Shown piece after piece: positions 63,766 through 64,000 of a DNA stretch of 64,000 bases. Origin of the DNA: Avidesulfovibrio sp964369685. GTDB taxonomy: Bacteria; Desulfobacterota; Desulfovibrionia; Desulfovibrionales; Desulfovibrionaceae. Position 1 is the stretch's first letter; every line of letters starts with the position of its first letter. A model generated the notes under the pieces. The model ran no database searches, was not told the DNA's origin, and saw only the letters and a program-made list of their open reading frames with translations. Made by a program: the position numbers and the translations under genes. The DNA lies in assembly GCA_964369685.1 (NCBI GenBank), contig CAYJFB010000005.1, positions 48,041 through 112,040 of the forward strand. The letters are read 5' to 3'.

Positions 63766-63794
63766 TGTTTAGGCAGGTCTTTGTTCATTGTCAA
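63766..63794 (-). promoter_or_regulatory. Candidate promoter for pal
   Basis: On the minus strand TTGACA (63794-63789), 17-base spacer, TAAACA (63771-63766), about 65 bases before the start codon. The -10 match is moderate. Confidence 0.45.
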
Positions 63795-63879
63795 GTCGTT
63801 GTTTTTTTTTACTCGCTTGAGTTGACATGTTGACCTTCCGTGCTGTCATAAGTTTTGACTGACTTTTAAAACAGAAAAC

Positions 63880-63909
63880 TTGACAGTAAAGTCGGACTGA
63901 CAGTATATA
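63880..63909 (+). promoter_or_regulatory. Promoter for tRNA-Arg
   Basis: TTGACA (63880-63885), 18-base spacer, TATATA (63904-63909). The -10 ends eight bases before the mature tRNA, so transcription would begin almost at its 5' end. Confidence 0.65.
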
Positions 63910-63917
63910 TTTATGTC

Positions 63918-63994
63918 GCGCTCGTAGCTCAGTTGGATAGAGCGACAGCCTCCTAAGCTGTAGGCCGCAGGTTCGATTCCTGCCGGGCGCACCA
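63918..63994 (+). tRNA. tRNA-Arg (anticodon CCT)
   Basis: 77-base tRNA including encoded CCA. The acceptor arms GCGCTCG and CGGGCGC pair fully (one G-T). The D arm GCTC-AGTTGGATA-GAGC, the anticodon stem ACAGC/GCTGT with loop CTCCTAA (anticodon CCT, reading AGG), and the TTCGATT T-loop are all standard. Such tRNA genes are frequent integration sites, but the window ends six bases later. Confidence 0.97.
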
Positions 63995-64000
63995 TATAAA

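Overview
The window reads as a chromosomal segment of an anaerobic, flagellated deltaproteobacterium (Desulfobacterota), most likely a moderate-GC member of the Desulfovibrionales. The evidence is a periplasmic tetraheme cytochrome c3 gene, a decaheme cytochrome placed directly before a complete rnf operon, the flagellar order flgF-G-A-H-I-J-N-K-L, and an oxygen-sensitive metabolism rich in radical SAM and Fe-S proteins. No CRISPR array, prophage or insertion sequence was seen. The record contains one 10-N scaffold gap (12982-12991) flanked by low-quality homopolymers.

Layout. 1-8.7 kb: cell division and housekeeping (ftsK 5' part, efp, engB, a class A PBP, an EF-hand protein, glnS). 8.9-9.7 kb: an orphan LarE-like sulfur transferase. 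10.0-18.0 kb: the electron-transfer block, i.e. cytochrome c3, decaheme cytochrome, rnfC, [gap], rnfD, G, E, A, B and apbE. 18.2-28.7 kb: a YgiQ radical SAM protein, a GGDEF protein, two orphan periplasmic binding proteins (one PheC-like), yraN-rsmI-smpB, a DarP-like protein, an rRNA m5C methylase and an FG-GAP lipid-free exported protein. 29.1-39.3 kb: the flagellar rod, ring and hook-junction operon, all on the minus strand. 39.6-47.0 kb: crotonase, chemoreceptor, GltB-like oxidoreductase, HxlR regulator and iron alcohol dehydrogenase. 47.2-57.8 kb: a CgeB-like glycosyltransferase, a PHP phosphoesterase, a Trm112-like protein, dnaB, rplI-rpsR-rpsF, nitroreductase, a small lipoprotein and mutS. 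58-64 kb: an Elp3-like radical SAM protein, glucokinase, the DUF4037/DUF4125 pair, ispG, pal and tRNA-Arg(CCU).

How the parts fit. Rnf couples ferredoxin and NAD to ion pumping. Here a decaheme cytochrome and a cytochrome c3 link it to the periplasmic electron pool, and ApbE supplies covalent FMN. A near-consensus sigma-70 promoter before the c3 gene has a Rex-like palindrome lying on its -10 box, suggesting NADH/NAD control of the block.

The most unusual structure is a dispersed family of composite hairpins with four copies (13034-13122, 40558-40656, 49755-49861, 52019-52127). Each has a short G-run/C-run hairpin, a short spacer and a long hairpin. In three copies the tip sequence is related although the stems differ and stay paired. 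One copy lies between rnfC and rnfD, exactly where the assembly broke.
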